Below are positions 63,030-64,000 of a DNA stretch of 64,000 bases, piece after piece. Both the position numbers and the translations under genes were made by a program. Numbering within the stretch: the first letter of the stretch is position 1; every line of letters begins with the position of its first letter. Origin of the DNA: Natronomicrosphaera sp040876735 (GTDB lineage: Bacteria > Planctomycetota > Phycisphaerae > Phycisphaerales > Phycisphaeraceae); assembly GCA_040876735.1 (NCBI GenBank), contig JBBDPC010000129.1:1-64000 (forward strand). The letters run 5' to 3'. The notes under the pieces are model-generated. The model made no database searches. It was not told the DNA's origin and saw nothing but the letters and a program-made list of their open reading frames with translations.

Positions 63030-63121
63030 TCGCTCGTTATCTGTGATCTAATCGATCGATTATGTGTGATCTCCCGGCCTGGTAGATGATCGATCATCGA
63101 TCATCGATCACCGATCACACA
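63030..63121. repeat. Inverted word repeat between nuoK and nuoL
   Basis: ATCGATCGATTATGTGTGATC (about 63051-63071, in part) and GATCATCGATCACCGATCACAC (about 63093-63119, in part) are imperfect complements built from ATCGATC words. The region would form a hairpin just before nuoL. Confidence 0.6.
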
Positions 63122-63442
63122 TCACCCCTGCATCGTCGCCCAGGCCTGCGCGTCCAGCGTGCGTCGCCGGCGGAACAGCAGCACCACCAGGCCCAGCGCC
63201 AGCGCCGCTTCCGCCGCGGCAATCGTGAGCACGAAAATCACGAACGTCTGCCCCGTCACGTTCAGATGGAACCGGCTGAACGCCACCAGCGTCACGACCA
63301 CGCCCTGGAACATCAGCTCCGTGCACAGAAACATGATGATCAGGTTCCGCCGCGCAATGAAACCGATCAGCCCGAGCGAAAACAGAATCGCGCCGGTGAT
63401 CAGAAAGTGCGAAAGCACCAGGCTGTCAATGGGGTCAGGCAT
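63122..63442 (-). CDS. nuoK: NADH-quinone oxidoreductase subunit K
   Basis: Small three-helix subunit of the complex I membrane arm. 106 residues. The two membrane glutamates of the proton path are in MFLCTELMFQGV and TIAAAEAALALGLVVLLFRR, both conserved. Length and hydropathy are normal. Confidence 0.95.
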   Translation of the reverse strand: MPDPIDSLVLSHFLITGAILFSLGLIGFIARRNLIIMFLCTELMFQGVVVTLVAFSRFHLNVTGQTFVIFVLTIAAAEAALALGLVVLLFRRRRTLDAQAWATMQG

Positions 63443-63547
63443 AGGTCAATGTCGAATGTCGAATGGAAAATGTCGCACGTCGGATCAGTCGGGGCAGGTC
63501 GCCCGGCTTGAAACATCCGACATCCCACATTCCCCATTGCAGATTCC
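63443..63547. repeat. Inverted word repeat between nuoJ and nuoK
   Basis: AATGTCGAATGGAAAATGTC-type words (63450-63485) face CATCCGACATCCCACATTCC-type words (63518-63538), making an imperfect hairpin that fills the spacer. Confidence 0.6.
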
Positions 63548-64000
63548 TCAGGTTCCCATCCGGCCGCCGCTCATCCCACGCGCCTCCGTGGCGTGCGGGC
63601 CCGGTTCGTCGCCGGGGTGCGCCGTCGCCCCCGTTTCGTCCGGCACCGGCGGCGTGGGCTTCTCTTCCTCTTCCACGCGTGTCTTGGCGATCACCACCGC
63701 ACCGATCAACGCCACTAGCAGGATCACGCCCGCCAGCTCCAGCCCCAGCGGATGGCTGCGGAACAGGTCCAGGCCCACGCGCTCCGTGTTGGAGATCCGC
63801 AGCGGGCCGCCGTCGGCGACCACCGGTGCCGCTGCGCTGCCCGCCACGTCCGCCGCGAGCATCGCCTCCAGCCGCGCCGCCGGCCGATGCGTGAGCACCT
63901 GCGCCGCAATCGCTTCGTCCGACTCCATCGCCGCCAGCTCGTTCCGCTCCACGCCCGGGTCCACCACCACGGTCACCAGCACCGCCAGCAGCAGAAACCC
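63548..64000 (-). CDS. nuoJ: NADH-quinone oxidoreductase subunit J (5' truncated)
   Basis: C-terminal part of the complex I membrane subunit J. The frame is open to the window end (reading GFLLLA then VLVTVVVDPG), so the start and first helices are outside. Visible: a periplasmic-side loop rich in Ala/Glu/Asp (about 50 residues), the last helix GLELAGVILLVALIGAVVIAKT, typical of NuoJ, and a polar tail with VEEEEKPTPPVPDE. Position directly before nuoK supports the call. The long loop before the last helix is larger than in E. coli NuoJ. Confidence 0.85.
   Translation of the reverse strand, partial: GFLLLAVLVTVVVDPGVERNELAAMESDEAIAAQVLTHRPAARLEAMLAADVAGSAAAPVVADGGPLRISNTERVGLDLFRSHPLGLELAGVILLVALIGAVVIAKTRVEEEEKPTPPVPDETGATAHPGDEPGPHATEARGMSGGRMGT

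Overview
This is a GC-rich bacterial chromosome fragment, most likely from a planctomycete of the class Phycisphaerae and probably a metagenome-assembled genome. The evidence is inferential: a membrane protein ends in the CxxCGYDLR...CPECG zinc ribbon common in that group; there are a DUF1844 protein, a SecD-SecF fusion with an enlarged SecF loop, a stand-alone FliM (so a flagellated cell), B. subtilis-type succinate dehydrogenase, and many short inverted-repeat elements between genes. A 100-N run in nuoL marks a scaffold join. No rRNA, tRNA, transposase, phage or CRISPR array was seen. Coordinates were counted by eye from the sequence.

Layout. 1-8600: the 3' part of secDF, a TPR protein with a peptidase-MA zinc site, a class V aminotransferase, a LolA-like lipoprotein and a short GH2-like protein. 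8735-10101: a promoter, a 25-residue Phe-rich leader peptide, mutually exclusive hairpins and an intrinsic terminator ahead of DAHP synthase (aroF). This is a complete, textbook-style phenylalanine attenuator and the most informative regulatory feature here. 10187-14519 (minus): dinG, a lipoprotein gene, ubiX and ubiA, the last two probably serving menaquinone synthesis. 14960-17729: ankyrin protein, DUF4174 protein, PfkB kinase and a PilZ protein. 17929-26137: metH, an HDOD-GGDEF signalling protein, a membrane protein, a catalytically dead M16 homologue and stand-alone coaB. 26165-39109: dsbD, fliM, a zinc-ribbon membrane protein, ilvD, dnaK, an HU-like protein, an argD-like aminotransferase, a lipoprotein and a membrane protein with a C-terminal DCC domain. 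39380-44806: typA, tmk, a short-chain dehydrogenase, a GH88 unsaturated glucuronyl hydrolase and hisI. 45052-54594: DUF1844 protein, the sdhC-orf-sdhA-sdhB-orf cluster, a proline-type M24 peptidase, accB, accC and a secreted protein with a duplicated domain. 54643-64000 (minus): tsaB-der, a small membrane ORF, and nuoJKLMN, cut at the window end.

How it fits together. Most genes are housekeeping: respiration (complex I, succinate dehydrogenase, quinone prenylation), fatty-acid synthesis (accBC), aromatic and branched-chain amino-acid synthesis (aroF, ilvD, hisI, argD), methionine (metH), protein export and folding (secDF, dnaK, dsbD), and translation-linked GTPases and tRNA modification (typA, der, tsaB). 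The GH88-SDR pair hints at uronate-containing polysaccharide use. Beyond the genes, two layers stand out. One is a dense set of dispersed palindromes and imperfect inverted repeats, several families with two to five copies in this window, some forming the ends of coding sequences. The other is a recurrent -10-like hexamer 6-10 bases before a start codon, suggesting that several mRNAs here are leaderless.
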